This document shows positions 9,902 through 20,584 of a stretch of DNA of 64,000 nt, in pieces. The DNA is from Candidatus Vallotiella hemipterorum (GTDB taxonomy: Bacteria > Pseudomonadota > Gammaproteobacteria > Burkholderiales > Burkholderiaceae): assembly GCF_910593725.1 (NCBI RefSeq), contig NZ_OU343031.1, forward strand, positions 310,001 through 374,000. Direction: 5' to 3'. The translations under genes were made by a program, and so were the position numbers. Within the stretch, counting starts at the first letter, position 1; every line of letters starts with the position of its first letter. Under the pieces are notes generated by a model that did no database searches, had not been told where the DNA came from, and worked only from the letters and a program-made list of their open reading frames with translations.

Positions 9902-11421
9902 GGTATGGAGCTTAATTGCTTGCCTAGTCAGAAAAAGTAGCTATAAAAAGCGAATTTATTATTTTACATGATGAGAACTGCGTCCGTTTAGAACAAAATC
10001 TTGTCCTTGTTGTGTTATTGATAGCAGGAGACTATTTTATAAAAAGTTCATTGCTCTTATTATTCGAAGTAGCATATACTTAATACCTGTGTTACTCATG
10101 TTGCTGCTGCAGGCGGAGCCAAGAAATACCGAATTAATGGTATTTAACTTGCTACAGATTATTCTAAATAGTATGCAATACCTCTAAGTCGAGGAGTAGA
10201 GTACTAGTATAAGCGCTTATCTGGATTAGGATGTTTCTACCGTTTGCTAGAAAGCGCGTTACATTAATTATTTATAAATCCCTCTCTAAAAAGCTTTGTA
10301 AATAACTGTATGGGGGGGATACTAACACTTTCTATTCAAAAATCCTGTATATTAAGTTGATCCTACCTTAACAGCCGACAACATAGCTACTTTTATATAA
10401 TAAAAATTTAAGATATTAAAACTAATAGCATAGCTGTTTTGTGGGCAGGTTAGCTAAGAAGTCATTAAAACGTAAACACTTATATGCAGTATATTGACTC
10501 TAGGTCTAGTTAATCTGCTGGTTTGTTTAAAACAATCACGCAAATGTGTCAACCAAGGAAAGTGGCGAGCATTTTTAATTCCCATCTAAGCGAATAAGAT
10601 CGTAGCCAGTCGGGCGGCTCTAGCTACATTAAAAATAGGCTAGCGTAGCGATGCTACAGATATAGAGCTCGCAAAGAAGAGCATGGTGCCAATTAGTGCT
10701 TATAGATATAGCAGCGTACCCTGCTCTATCTACTGTACCCATTTATCCAAGTTATATCTAGCATTAGCATAGACACATGTGCTACATCAGTGCTGATAGG
10801 CTGACTATAGCATATCTGTCGGTTATGATAACTTCTCTAAAAGATTCCAGTTATTAGAAGCAAGAGCGCCTAAATGGAAGGGTGATAATCTGCTACATAC
10901 GCTTGATATATTAGTTTAGATTCCTTGGCAATGCTTGTTTACCCTTATAGGTTTTAGTGATATTAATAAACAATTCGAGTGTAGCTAAGATCAACGCCGA
11001 TCTTAGCTACACACTTCTTTTGTATATAGCCGAACATATGTAGCACGCTAAATAAGTTGCGACGCAAACAGTTTTGTATAATAAGCAAAGCGCTAGTTCG
11101 AAATCTAATTTCTTATTAAGACATTAACAATAAAAGCTTATAGCACGAGCAGTTTCTGTATATCTGGAACCTAATTTTTATTATATTAAATGTAATAACA
11201 CTATTTATTTTAGATAATCTCTATGCTATTAATGCTTAAAACTATGCTAGTTTAATTAATGATTTCTTTTTCTAGATTACGCCGTACAGCATATAACTGG
11301 CTTCTAACCTTAACTGTAGTATTTACGCATAAAGCACTACTTATGAGTGCTTACATATTAAGATCAGAAATAATATAGAAAAAGTACCCACTTTCAATAA
11401 GTGTTCTAAAAAATATGATTT
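9902..11421. other. 1.5-kb gene-free stretch between thyA and tRNA-Asn
   Basis: No intact or recognisable decayed gene is seen on either strand; the longest open stretches are 30-40 codons and match nothing I know. A run of seven G lies at 10312-10318, and a strong 14-bp hairpin at 10979-11012. Confidence 0.55.
10979..11012. other. Perfect 14-bp hairpin in a gene desert
   Basis: The arms GTGTAGCTAAGATC and GATCTTAGCTACAC pair perfectly around a six-base loop. The plus-strand continuation ACTTCTTTT is a weak T tract, so this may be the surviving terminator of a lost plus-strand gene. Confidence 0.7.
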
Positions 11422-11497
11422 TGGCTCCCCGACCTGGGCTCGAACCAGGGACCTACGGATTAACAGTCCGTCGCTCTACCAACTGAGCTATCGGGGA
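11422..11497 (-). tRNA. tRNA-Asn (anticodon GTT)
   Basis: On the minus strand the 76 bases fold into a complete cloverleaf: acceptor TCCCCGA paired with TCGGGGA, D-arm AGCTCAGTTGGTAGAGC, anticodon loop CTGTTAA, and T-arm with GGTTCGAGCC. The 3' CCA is encoded. Confidence 0.97.
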
Positions 11498-11513
11498 AAA
11501 GAATTAGAATAGT

Positions 11514-11542
11514 ATTCTCTTGGTGTCTTGTCATTTTGTCAA
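11514..11542 (-). promoter_or_regulatory. Likely sigma-70 promoter of tRNA-Asn
   Basis: On the minus strand a perfect TTGACA is followed after 17 bases by GAGAAT, ending 16 bases before the tRNA 5' end. The spacing is ideal; the -10 match is four of six. Confidence 0.5.
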
Positions 11543-11574
11543 TAGACAGAAGCATCAAAGACTACACACTAGGA

Positions 11575-11898
11575 TTATTGCTCTAGTAGCTTCAGCTTAT
11601 TTTTTACATCTTTCCATACTTCTGCGTCTGGTAAAGCAAGCTTAGTTCTTGTGATGCTAGGCCAATTTTTGGCTAGCTCCGCATTTAATTGAATAAATTG
11701 TTTCTGATCTACTGGTACATCTTCTTCCGAATAAATTGCATTAACCGGACACTCCGCCACACAAACAGCACAGTCAATGCACTCATCTGGGTCAATCGCA
11801 AGGAAATTTGAACCTTCTCGAAAACAGTCAACCGGGCATACATCAACGCAATCAGTATGGCGGCAATTAATACAATTTTCAGTTACAACATGAGTCAT
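11575..11898 (-). CDS. fdxA: Seven-iron ferredoxin FdxA
   Basis: This is a 107-residue 7Fe ferredoxin, a soluble electron carrier with one [3Fe-4S] and one [4Fe-4S] cluster. The ligand motifs are visible as [20 protein letters not shown] and [15 protein letters not shown]. The open frame reaches 11934, but the ATG at 11896-11898 has GGAG seven bases upstream and gives the universal MTHVVTENC start. The redox partner in this organism is not shown by the neighbours; in Burkholderia the gene also lies near pncB. Confidence 0.96.
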   Translation of the reverse strand: MTHVVTENCINCRHTDCVDVCPVDCFREGSNFLAIDPDECIDCAVCVAECPVNAIYSEEDVPVDQKQFIQLNAELAKNWPSITRTKLALPDAEVWKDVKNKLKLLEQ

Positions 11899-12215
11899 TA
11901 AAACTCCTACACTCTGCGTATAGCCTATAGGCAATCAATACCATGATTCTACCTAATTCCTATTATAGCTTACTACGTTCTAATCTCGCCGCTGTTACAC
12001 GATTCTGTTATATATTCTCAGCGTTACAAGGAATGTTTGGCCCCTATGATCGGCTGTTAACAGCTTACTATATTCGAGCAATTCTATAAGCTGTAACATA
12101 GTAGCATTACTAAGCATAGAATGTGAATAAATAAAATAAACGTGATATGCATACAACTTTGATATTATTTAAACATATCGTATCTGCCTTTACTGCTTGT
12201 CTTGTCTGAGCAATC

Positions 12216-13424
12216 ATGCTTATTACTTCATTACTCGATACTGATCTCTATAAATTTACAATGATGCAAGTCGTGCTGCATCATTTTCCCGCTGCCATTG
12301 TTGAGTACCGGTTCCATTGTCGCACTCAAGATGTTGATTTAGTATCATATGTGGATGAGATTAGGGAACAAATAAAGTGCTTATGCCAGTTACGCTTTAC
12401 TAATGACGAGCTCGATTACTTACGTCAGTTGCGATTTATCAAGAGCGATTTTGTCGATTTCCTTGCTCTTTTTTCGCTACAAGAGAAATACATTTTCGTC
12501 CGACCTTCTCGGCAGACTCATGGCATGATCGAGATTGTTGTGCGTGGACCATGGCTACATACAATCCTATTTGAGATTCCAGTTCTAGCGATTGTAAACG
12601 AGGTCTATTTTCGCAATACGCAGCGCTTGCCTGCATATAAAGAAGGCCGCTTTCGACTGACGGGTAAAATAGAGATGCTCAGATCTAGTCCTGATTATGC
12701 CGATTGTAAGATTGCCGACTACGGTACGCGCCGCCGATTTTCGAAGCAGTGGCACGAGGAGGTTGTTCTGGCACTGATAGTGAGGCTCGGTAAGCAGTTT
12801 TCTGGCACGAGCAATGTATACTATGCGATGAAACATGGATTGACACCACTTGGCACAATGGCGCATGAGTATTTGCAGGCTTGTCAAGCGCTTGGGACCC
12901 GATTGCGTGATTCGCAGATCTTTGGTTTTGAGATATGGTCTAAGGAATATCGAGGTGATCTAGGAATTGCGTTGTCTGATGTCTATGGTATGAAAGCATT
13001 TCTGCGCGATTTCGATATGTACTTTTGTAAATTATTTGATGGTGCTAGGCATGACTCAGGAGATCCTTTTAAGTGGGGCGAGCAGCTCTTAAAGCACTAC
13101 GAGAAAAATCACTGCGATCCTCGTACTAAGACTCTAGTTTTTTCTGATGCACTCGATATTCCAAAGGTTCTAAGATTATATAAACGCTTCAACAAGCGTT
13201 GCCAACTAGCATTTGGCGTGGGTACTAACCTAACTAACGACTTAGGCTATTTGCCACTGCAGATCGTGATGAAAATAGTCCAATGTAATGGACAGCCCGT
13301 TGCGAAATTTTCAGACTCGCCAGATAAAAATATGTGTGATTATCCCGCGTATATCGCGTACTTAAGGCAGGTGTTCGAAATTGACGAGCCGTTAGTAGAA
13401 GGTGGGGGGCTAAGCGCGTATTAA
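12216..13424 (+). CDS. pncB: Nicotinate phosphoribosyltransferase
   Basis: PncB converts nicotinate and PRPP, with ATP, to nicotinate mononucleotide in NAD salvage. Diagnostic segments are [15 protein letters not shown] at the N-terminus, the phosphorylatable His207 in [16 protein letters not shown], the phosphate-binding [11 protein letters not shown] and [10 protein letters not shown], and [10 protein letters not shown]. The 402-residue length is normal. Retention suggests that the cell takes up nicotinate for NAD; de novo genes are not in the window. Confidence 0.97.
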   Translation: MLITSLLDTDLYKFTMMQVVLHHFPAAIVEYRFHCRTQDVDLVSYVDEIREQIKCLCQLRFTNDELDYLRQLRFIKSDFVDFLALFSLQEKYIFVRPSRQTHGMIEIVVRGPWLHTILFEIPVLAIVNEVYFRNTQRLPAYKEGRFRLTGKIEMLRSSPDYADCKIADYGTRRRFSKQWHEEVVLALIVRLGKQFSGTSNVYYAMKHGLTPLGTMAHEYLQACQALGTRLRDSQIFGFEIWSKEYRGDLGIALSDVYGMKAFLRDFDMYFCKLFDGARHDSGDPFKWGEQLLKHYEKNHCDPRTKTLVFSDALDIPKVLRLYKRFNKRCQLAFGVGTNLTNDLGYLPLQIVMKIVQCNGQPVAKFSDSPDKNMCDYPAYIAYLRQVFEIDEPLVEGGGLSAY

Positions 13425-14097
13425 TAGAATTGCCGAGGCCGCCTACTAATTATTTTAGATACGGTGGCCGGCTAGCCGTATATGCCCAGAAAGCTGGTGA
13501 CGGCGACGATATATCTATATGTCATACAAGACACTGTCTATGCGGTTTATCTGCGCTCTGTACGAGCATAAATTTACCATATCTTTTTTAGATATTTTAC
13601 TCTATCTAGATTCTACGTATTAAGTGATATTAATAATTTTCAGCCAATTTAGAATTGGGATTATTTTTTTCATGCGGCCTCCCTAATAAATTACACTACT
13701 ACTTCCCCTGCTGTCCTTATTCTAGAATTAGCAATTCTAGAATAAGGACAGCAGCCCCGATACTAATATTCTTACTACTCTTTGATGCTGTCTGCCGGGT
13801 TAAAAGGAACTTGTATAAGGAAGTGTCTCTATGATTTAGATGCCATTTATAGTTATCCCGCCATAATATACCGTTATTCATCAATAATGAGATATTATTT
13901 TATTTATAATGGCATAATAGTCGATGTATATCTTGACTAAAATAATAATAAACTAGAGAGTTTTTAGTGGAGCATGCGGCTCCAGAATATATCGAAACGA
14001 TTAAAAGATATTTTATATTAACGTAAATCGCGACGATTATCTATTCACATACAAAGAACCTGCCTGTACTAATTAACATCAATGTTCTAGGGATAAT
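13425..14097. other. Gene-free stretch between pncB and rmuC
   Basis: No gene or recognisable relic is seen. The main element is a long perfect hairpin at 13708-13754. Confidence 0.55.
13708..13754. other. Perfect 22-bp hairpin with three-base loop
   Basis: The left arm (13708-13729, beginning CTGCTGTCCTTATTC) is exactly complementary to the right arm (13733-13754, ending AAGGACAGCAG), around the loop AGC. Neither side carries a T tract, so it does not look like an ordinary intrinsic terminator. It lies 284 bases after pncB. Confidence 0.85.
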
Positions 14098-15675
14098 ATG
14101 TTCATATTAAAAATTATCCTAGTAGCCGTAGTGGTTACTGTGGCTATTATGCTCTTTATTTTCGCCTCTTTGAGGCGACAACGCGGTTTTTATAAGACGA
14201 CAGAGGCAATGCTCCAAGCGCTTGTAGAACAATTTCGGGCACTGGATGATACCTATTCACGCTCCCAGGAAAGACTGGAGCGTGAATTGCGTACACAATT
14301 GATAGAAAGCTCTAGTGTGTCCCGAGCTGATGCTGGGGCTGGTGTTATCCAACTACAACGGGTGCTGGCGGCACAGCTCACGAGTATCGCTACAGTGCAA
14401 AATAACCAGATTGATAGCTTCGCACAGCAACTCATTAAACTTACGCAGAGCAATGCGCAGCAGCTTGATGCGTTTCGTTTATCTGGCCAACAGCAAGCAC
14501 AATATGCGCGCGAGGAACAGGCTGTTGTATTAAAGCGATTCGGAGATACTCTGAATCGGCAATTAGCCGCGTTATCGGAAAGCAATGAGCGTCGTCTTTC
14601 TGAGGTGCGGGAGACGCTTGAGAAAAAGCTCAAAGATATTGAGTCAAATAATGCAACCAAACTTGATGAAATGCGGCGCGTTGTTGATGAAAAGCTTCAC
14701 GCCACACTGGAGCAGCGTCTAGGCGAGTCATTTAAGCTAGTATCAGACCGACTTGAACAGGTCCATCGTGGTTTAGGCGAGATGCAGACGCTTGCTTCAG
14801 GTGTCGGTGATCTGAAGAAGGTGCTTACAAACGTTAAAACACGTGGTAATTGGGGCGAGGTTCAACTTCAGGCTTTACTCGAGCAAATGCTCACAATAGA
14901 TCAATATGCAAAAAATGTAGCTACGGTTCCAGGTAGCAGTGAGCGCGTCGAATTTGCTATTCGTTTACCAGGCCAGAATGAGAGCAAGCAATGTAATGCG
15001 CAGCCAGTATGGTTACCAGTCGATGCAAAATTCCCTCGTGAAGATTATGAACGATTAATCGAAGCACAAGAGCAAGCCGATCCTATTAGTCTTGAGGAAG
15101 CTACTCGAGCACTGGAAATGCGCATTAAACTAGAGGCGAAAGCAATTACAGATAAATATATATCGCCACCACATACAACCGACTTCGCCATTCTATTCTT
15201 GCCTACAGAGGGACTTTATGCAGAAATTCTGCGCCGACCTGGTCTAACTGATACGTTGCAGCGCGATTGCCGAATCATGATTGCTGGACCTACTACGCTA
15301 GCTGCATTGCTAAACAGCTTACAGATGGGTTTTCGTACGCTAGCGATTGAAAAACGCTCAAGTGAAGTATGGCAGGTACTTGGCGCAGTAAAAACTGAGT
15401 TTGGAAAATTCGGCGACGTTCTAGCTAAAACAAAGAATCAGCTCGCAACCGTTACTAGATCTATCGAATTAGCCGAAACTCGGACACGGCAGATGAATAG
15501 GAAGCTACGCGATGTCGAAGCTCTACCTGGAGAACGCGTCACAGAGGTACTAGGAGATGACGAACAAACGCCCGAAATTCCAAAATATAACAGTAGTTCC
15601 AGTGTATCCGTAGAAGCTAATAACGTACTACCGCTAATTAATGATGCACCAGGCACTGCAGAGGCAGACATATAA
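14098..15675 (+). CDS. rmuC: DNA recombination protein RmuC
   Basis: RmuC limits inversions between short inverted repeats and contains a PD-(D/E)XK nuclease-like fold. An N-terminal membrane anchor (about residues 3-25) is followed by a long coiled coil rich in Gln and Glu (about 30-220). The conserved RmuC domain follows: GNWGEVQLQALLEQML, the VDAKFPREDYE motif with the catalytic-type acids, ISPPHTTDFAILFLPTEGLYAE and IAGPTTLAALLNSL. Length (525 residues) is typical. It is notable in a genome carrying long perfect inverted repeats. Confidence 0.94.
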   Translation: MFILKIILVAVVVTVAIMLFIFASLRRQRGFYKTTEAMLQALVEQFRALDDTYSRSQERLERELRTQLIESSSVSRADAGAGVIQLQRVLAAQLTSIATVQNNQIDSFAQQLIKLTQSNAQQLDAFRLSGQQQAQYAREEQAVVLKRFGDTLNRQLAALSESNERRLSEVRETLEKKLKDIESNNATKLDEMRRVVDEKLHATLEQRLGESFKLVSDRLEQVHRGLGEMQTLASGVGDLKKVLTNVKTRGNWGEVQLQALLEQMLTIDQYAKNVATVPGSSERVEFAIRLPGQNESKQCNAQPVWLPVDAKFPREDYERLIEAQEQADPISLEEATRALEMRIKLEAKAITDKYISPPHTTDFAILFLPTEGLYAEILRRPGLTDTLQRDCRIMIAGPTTLAALLNSLQMGFRTLAIEKRSSEVWQVLGAVKTEFGKFGDVLAKTKNQLATVTRSIELAETRTRQMNRKLRDVEALPGERVTEVLGDDEQTPEIPKYNSSSSVSVEANNVLPLINDAPGTAEADI

Positions 15676-16687
15676 ATTAGTTTGTAATAATGTAGTACAC
15701 GCGGTAGTAAGCTACTAACCTAGCCTGACACGCAATCAGTTTGTACATCTCTCTGTGTGAACCGTAGCCTGTATTACATGTGCGAATTATATGCGAAATC
15801 TGGGTGGAGCTCGTATACTAGCATGTCCAGGAGCACTATAATCCTTCTTATGAAGGAGGTGTTCTAGTACATTGTGAGAGAGCCTATCTAATCTATACTG
15901 ACCCCACATAGCATGTGATTGTACTTATCACTAATGCGCTAGAATATAGCTACTGATATATATTTTAATTATTTTTAGTTTGATTACTTAAGTTTATATA
16001 ATATATTTCAGCGTATTGGTACACTAAGAACTCACGAATTGGCAAAAAGCGTTTATTGCTTCACTATGTAGTGCGTATATCACGTGTAATATACACTTGA
16101 TCACGGTGATCTACTCTAGCTACGAGCTTAATGCGCATCAGATCGAACAGAAATCATATTCTAGCTAGTAATCTGTTGGTTTGTTATATCGATGATAGGG
16201 TGGAGTAAAGTGCCTTATTATAGTCATGTCATGCATATAGTGCATGTGCGCATACATAAAGAGTATATGTGCGCCTACCTTCAATCAGCAAAATAAAGGA
16301 CGAGCCGAATGTTATATGCGGTCGTATACTTTAGTGGCTCTAAAGAGAAACATGGCTTTTGCAGAACATATAGGTAACATAGAAAATGTTTTAAGTACCT
16401 GTAAAACAATTTATCTCACAGGTCAACAGCATATTATCGATATAAAAGGCTAGTTGTAATCTGAAAACACTATATGCAGTAAATGCCAGTGCACAGTATA
16501 TTGGAATATTCAGGGTTCACTGTGAGGCACAAGAAAGCTACCTTAAGACACATTCGTGAGGTGATCATATTTTTAATAGGATAACCGCATCAATTTATCT
16601 TTTGAAACTAAGATGCATTGAGTCCGATTAGGCTGGGCATCGTTTTGAAATTATAGCCAGAAGTAAACCCGCTCGTGATGACCAAGT
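15676..16687. other. 1-kb gene-free stretch between rmuC and rne
   Basis: I looked for a serA relic, which is expected from Burkholderia synteny, and found none. A 69-codon frame at 16244-16453 has no recognisable sequence or ribosome binding site, and I do not call it a gene. rne and rmuC converge on this region. Confidence 0.5.
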
Positions 16688-16715
16688 AAAAGCCCTCGCC
16701 GAAGCAAGGGCTTTT
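16688..16715 (-). terminator. Intrinsic terminator of rne
   Basis: On the minus strand AAAAGCCCT and AGGGCTTTT form a nine-pair stem ending in four T. It starts three bases after the rne stop codon. Confidence 0.88.
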
Positions 16716-16717
16716 CA

Positions 16718-19700
16718 TTATAGCCCCGGTTGGGTCTCAACTTGTTGCATTAATTCCATGGGTGGTATAAGTAATGGCTTATGCTTACGGCTACCTCGCA
16801 ACAGCTTTTGGTCCGGTTCCGTAGCCTGCTGGGCTAAGCGAAGCTTGTCCGGATCTGTATTAACCCATACTAGTCCAGCAGACTCCAGGATTAGAGCTAG
16901 ACTATTAATTGACAGTGCGTCTACCACTGTATTGCTAACAGAAGCTTCTCTATTGCATGTCTCTCCGTATCTACCGGGTACTGTGTTATCCGATTGTGTT
17001 GATAGGGCCTGAGCCGGCACAGTGGAGGTATAAACAGCATGAGTCGACGTGCCTGTGATATTTGAGATTACTGGTGCTATTTTATCACTACGCAGCAGAA
17101 CCGACTCATCGCATTGCGCCGATGCTAATCCGATCGGATCTACCGTAGTGGTAGTGATTACTACCGTTGATTCCGTCGATGATTGATGGATGGGTGCTTC
17201 CTGCCAGGAAACTTTATTAGTGATGTGATGGCTCGCACCTAGATCACGCGCTGACTTGATAACCAGCTGTTGTTCTGCGATCGCTTTTTGTTGCTGAGTA
17301 GCATCAGATGTATTCAACATTAAATGGCATTGACCATCTGGATTAGCGTTTATCGATTTAATCGATTGACCTGGGGTAGGTTCGGCTGCCGTCACTAATC
17401 CTGGAATGCGCTGGTAAGTCGACACCGGGTCATCTGTTAATGCAACGCTAGTCATGCTTTCTTTTTCTTCGATCACTTCTTGAGGAGCGTCCGCTATATT
17501 GACTCTCCCCTCGCTATATTCACGTCTCCCGCTACGCCGTCCACGCCGACGCCGCCGTCGTTCCTCGCCATCACGTACGAGACCGATTTCCGATATCGGG
17601 CTAGCACTCGTCGCTTTTATGGTTTCCTGATGAGACCGTTCAGCTGCCTGCTTGTCACATAATACTTCGACCGGCAGTGGCTCTGATCTCTGATGCGTAC
17701 CTTGCTCACCTCGTTCTCGTTGATTAACACATACATTACTATGCTTAGCATAATCAGCCAATTCAGCGTGCTCTGTACGAGCAGAACGCACTATTTGTTC
17801 AATACGCACTGGTTGCTTTACTCTCATACGAGTTTCAGCTTGTTTTTCCTGGTGCGAGGCTTGAGTATCACGTACATCCTGCTCGTTGCTAGCTACGCGC
17901 CCACCTTGTATACTGCGTTCCTCACAATGAGGAACACGATCTAATGGAGTGGTAACGTAAGGTGTCGCCGAAGTATGGCTACTAGGTTGATAGCCGCTCC
18001 GATATGACGTGTTGCGTTCTGTGCTTTGACGAGCTGCGTTACTAACACGTTCCCCTATAAGTTGCACTGCAGTATCTTGGCTAGTAATCTGGGTAGTACT
18101 AGTAGTAAAAAGTCTTCCATTAAATAGGCACTTATTAAGCCATCTAATAATCCGCCCTCTTACTATCGATAACAGTGAGATTTGTGTACGCCGTGACGCC
18201 TCCGCTATTAAATGAGGTGTGGCGTTAGGTGCGCGAATTTCGGGAGTAATTCCCTTCACGGCAGCTTCTTGCTTTGGCTTTATGTCATTGTCGCGCTTGC
18301 TGTAACCGGTTTCATATTCTAGCTTGCGAGCTGCCTCTTCGGCCATACGCCACGATGCACGCGGTTCTTCAAGTCGCGCGTCGTGATAGCGTAGCCGTTC
18401 GAGCTTGTAGTGCGGTGTTTCAAGGTGTTTATTTGGAATGAGCAACACGTTAACCTTAAAGCGTGATTCAATCCTATTGATTTCCTGGCGTTTTTCATTT
18501 AAAAGAAAAGCTGTTACATCAACCGGTACCTGGCAATAAATTGCCGCGGTATTCTCTTTCATCGCCTCTTCTTGAATAAGTCGAAGCACTTGCAGTGCCG
18601 ACGATTCGGTATCACGGATGTGGCCAGTGCCGTTGCAGCGTGGACAAGTTACATGGCTGCTCTCGGACAGAGCTGGACGCAGTCGCTGGCGCGACAGCTC
18701 CATAAGTCCGAAGCGAGAGATCTTACCCATTTGAACCCGGGCTCGGTCATGTTTAAGTGCATCTTTAAACCGCTGCTCAACTTCACGCTGGCTTTTGACC
18801 GACTCCATGTCGATAAAATCGATTACAATTAACCCGCCTAAGTCACGCAATCGCAACTGGCGAGCAACTTCATCACTGGCCTCTAAGTTTGTGCGCAACG
18901 CCGTTTCTTCGATATCAGCACCCCTAGTAGCTCGAGCTGAATTGACGTCAATAGCCACTAACGCCTCTGTGTGATCGATCACAACAGCACCGCCCGATAG
19001 CAGCGGTAAGATTCGGGAATATGCTGTCTCAATCTGGTGCTCAATTTGAAATCTCGAGAACAGAGGCACATCATCATGGTAACGTTTTACCTTACCAAGA
19101 TTGTCTGGCATTACTACTTCCATAAACGCGCGAGCCTGATCGTATATATCCTGTGTATCAATTAGAATCTCGCCAATATCTGGCTGAAAGCAATCCCGAA
19201 TTGCGCGGATCACTAAGCTTGATTCAAGATAGATGAGTAGTGGTGCGCATGCGCCGTTTGCCGTGGTTTCAATAGCACGCCACAATTGCAATAAGTAGTT
19301 CAAGTCCCACTGCAGCTCTTCAACGGAGCGACCGATGCCGGCCGTTCGGGCGATCATACTCATACCGTCCGGTGATTCGAGCTGCGACATAGTTTCGCGC
19401 AATTCTTTTCGGTCGTCGCCTTCGATACGTCGTGATACGCCACCACCACGCGGATTGTTAGGCATTAGTACTAGATATCGCCCAGCCAATGAGATGAACG
19501 TGGTTAACGCGGCGCCTTTATTACCACGCTCCTCCTTCTCAACCTGGACGATTAGTTCCTGACTTTCATAGAGCGCGTCTTGGATACGTATGGGCCGACT
19601 TTCGGCGCTAATTTTGAAATACCGTCGGTCAACCTCTTTAAATGGCAAAAAACCATGGCGATCCTCGCCGTAGTTGACGAAGCACGCCTCAAGCGACGGC

Positions 19701-19849
19701 TCAATTCGTGCAATTACTCCTTTATAAATATTGCCTTTACGCTGTTCGCGCCCGGCGGTTTCGATATCGATGTCGATTAGTCTTTGACCATCGACGATTG
19801 CTACGCGCAATTCTTCCTGCTGCGTTGCATTAAACAACATACGTTTCAT
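16718..19849 (-). CDS. rne: Ribonuclease E
   Basis: RNase E is the main endonuclease of mRNA decay and rRNA/tRNA processing. The catalytic half is complete: the start [21 protein letters not shown], the S1 domain with [17 protein letters not shown], the RNase H-like and DNase I-like regions with [13 protein letters not shown] and [13 protein letters not shown], and the Zn-link CPRC. The C-terminal half is low in conservation, as usual. It carries the arginine-rich RNA-binding patch [14 protein letters not shown]. The frame extends 49 codons upstream, but GGAG before the ATG at 19847-19849 decides the start. Length is 1043 residues. A long leader precedes it and a terminator follows. Confidence 0.96.
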   Translation of the reverse strand: MKRMLFNATQQEELRVAIVDGQRLIDIDIETAGREQRKGNIYKGVIARIEPSLEACFVNYGEDRHGFLPFKEVDRRYFKISAESRPIRIQDALYESQELIVQVEKEERGNKGAALTTFISLAGRYLVLMPNNPRGGGVSRRIEGDDRKELRETMSQLESPDGMSMIARTAGIGRSVEELQWDLNYLLQLWRAIETTANGACAPLLIYLESSLVIRAIRDCFQPDIGEILIDTQDIYDQARAFMEVVMPDNLGKVKRYHDDVPLFSRFQIEHQIETAYSRILPLLSGGAVVIDHTEALVAIDVNSARATRGADIEETALRTNLEASDEVARQLRLRDLGGLIVIDFIDMESVKSQREVEQRFKDALKHDRARVQMGKISRFGLMELSRQRLRPALSESSHVTCPRCNGTGHIRDTESSALQVLRLIQEEAMKENTAAIYCQVPVDVTAFLLNEKRQEINRIESRFKVNVLLIPNKHLETPHYKLERLRYHDARLEEPRASWRMAEEAARKLEYETGYSKRDNDIKPKQEAAVKGITPEIRAPNATPHLIAEASRRTQISLLSIVRGRIIRWLNKCLFNGRLFTTSTTQITSQDTAVQLIGERVSNAARQSTERNTSYRSGYQPSSHTSATPYVTTPLDRVPHCEERSIQGGRVASNEQDVRDTQASHQEKQAETRMRVKQPVRIEQIVRSARTEHAELADYAKHSNVCVNQRERGEQGTHQRSEPLPVEVLCDKQAAERSHQETIKATSASPISEIGLVRDGEERRRRRRGRRSGRREYSEGRVNIADAPQEVIEEKESMTSVALTDDPVSTYQRIPGLVTAAEPTPGQSIKSINANPDGQCHLMLNTSDATQQQKAIAEQQLVIKSARDLGASHHITNKVSWQEAPIHQSSTESTVVITTTTVDPIGLASAQCDESVLLRSDKIAPVISNITGTSTHAVYTSTVPAQALSTQSDNTVPGRYGETCNREASVSNTVVDALSINSLALILESAGLVWVNTDPDKLRLAQQATEPDQKLLRGSRKHKPLLIPPMELMQQVETQPGL

Positions 19850-20584
19850 TAACAGCTCCAGTGCGGCTATGCGCCCCCCATTACAGTCTGGATTAGATCC
19901 AGATGAGCAGAGCGATACGCCGCCTCTTTTTATCAAAAAAGCACGCTGAGCGCTGAGCAGGAAACTTTGTCTGGTGAGAATCCCTCTGACTGGCACGCTC
20001 TTAAACGAAAGAGTAGTGTGCTGCGGCGGGTATCTTTTACGAATAACTCAAAAGCACGGCACCGCAAAACCCGGTAGGTAGTTGCAACGGTATATCATGC
20101 AATTAAACGCTTGAAGTCCGGCATCAAACCGTATGAGTTAAAGCTACTTGTTAGTAGCTTTAATAAGAATGCACCCGAAGTAGACCCTGAGGGGTCGTGG
20201 ACACTTAGTTTCCGCAACCCAGGTATCTTTCTTATTCGAGCGTACAGCCCGATCTCACTGCTTTGCAGCATGCTATTCATAATCCACCTAAGCCCACGCG
20301 TTCTATATTAGCCGACGTGCAGTGTCGTAAGCTAGACGTAAAACTCTTTATGATCAAAATTTCCGTTACCGGCTTGTCGTTGACGACATCGAACTCGCCT
20401 GTAGGCGGTATCCCTGCTCCGCGTAACGACATGCGCGTGCAACTTGCTGCTTTCACCCCTAGGCGAGCAGCTGGCCTAGTGTACGAGATAGAATAACGCA
20501 CGGAGGCTCTTACACTGAAGTAGCCTATCGCTTACTAGGCGCGTTGCTATCGGCGCACAGCCTATCTTATAAAGTATATTCAGA
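19850..20584. promoter_or_regulatory. Candidate rne leader and divergent rne/rluC promoter region
   Basis: This 735-base spacer between divergent rne and rluC is distinctly richer in GC (roughly 40-60 percent by line) than the other spacers here (mostly 25-35 percent). It contains several local inverted repeats, including a perfect 11-bp stem at 20138-20163 and GACCC/GGGTC and CGCC/GGCG pairs. RNase E is autoregulated through a long 5' leader in enterobacteria; a comparable leader here is an inference. Short frames on both strands have no recognisable protein similarity. Confidence 0.45.
20138..20163. other. Perfect 11-bp hairpin in the rne/rluC spacer
   Basis: TTAAAGCTACT, loop TGTT, and AGTAGCTTTAA pair perfectly. 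It may be part of a structured rne leader, or a start-proximal element of the rluC transcript. Confidence 0.6.

Noticed and set aside
16244-16453. 69-codon open frame between rmuC and rne
   Set aside because: No recognisable motif, no Shine-Dalgarno sequence and composition like the surrounding spacer.
20263-20501. Overlapping open frames on both strands in the rne/rluC spacer
   Set aside because: Frames on both strands reflect the higher GC content and few stops; neither product has a recognisable domain. I treat the region as a candidate leader.
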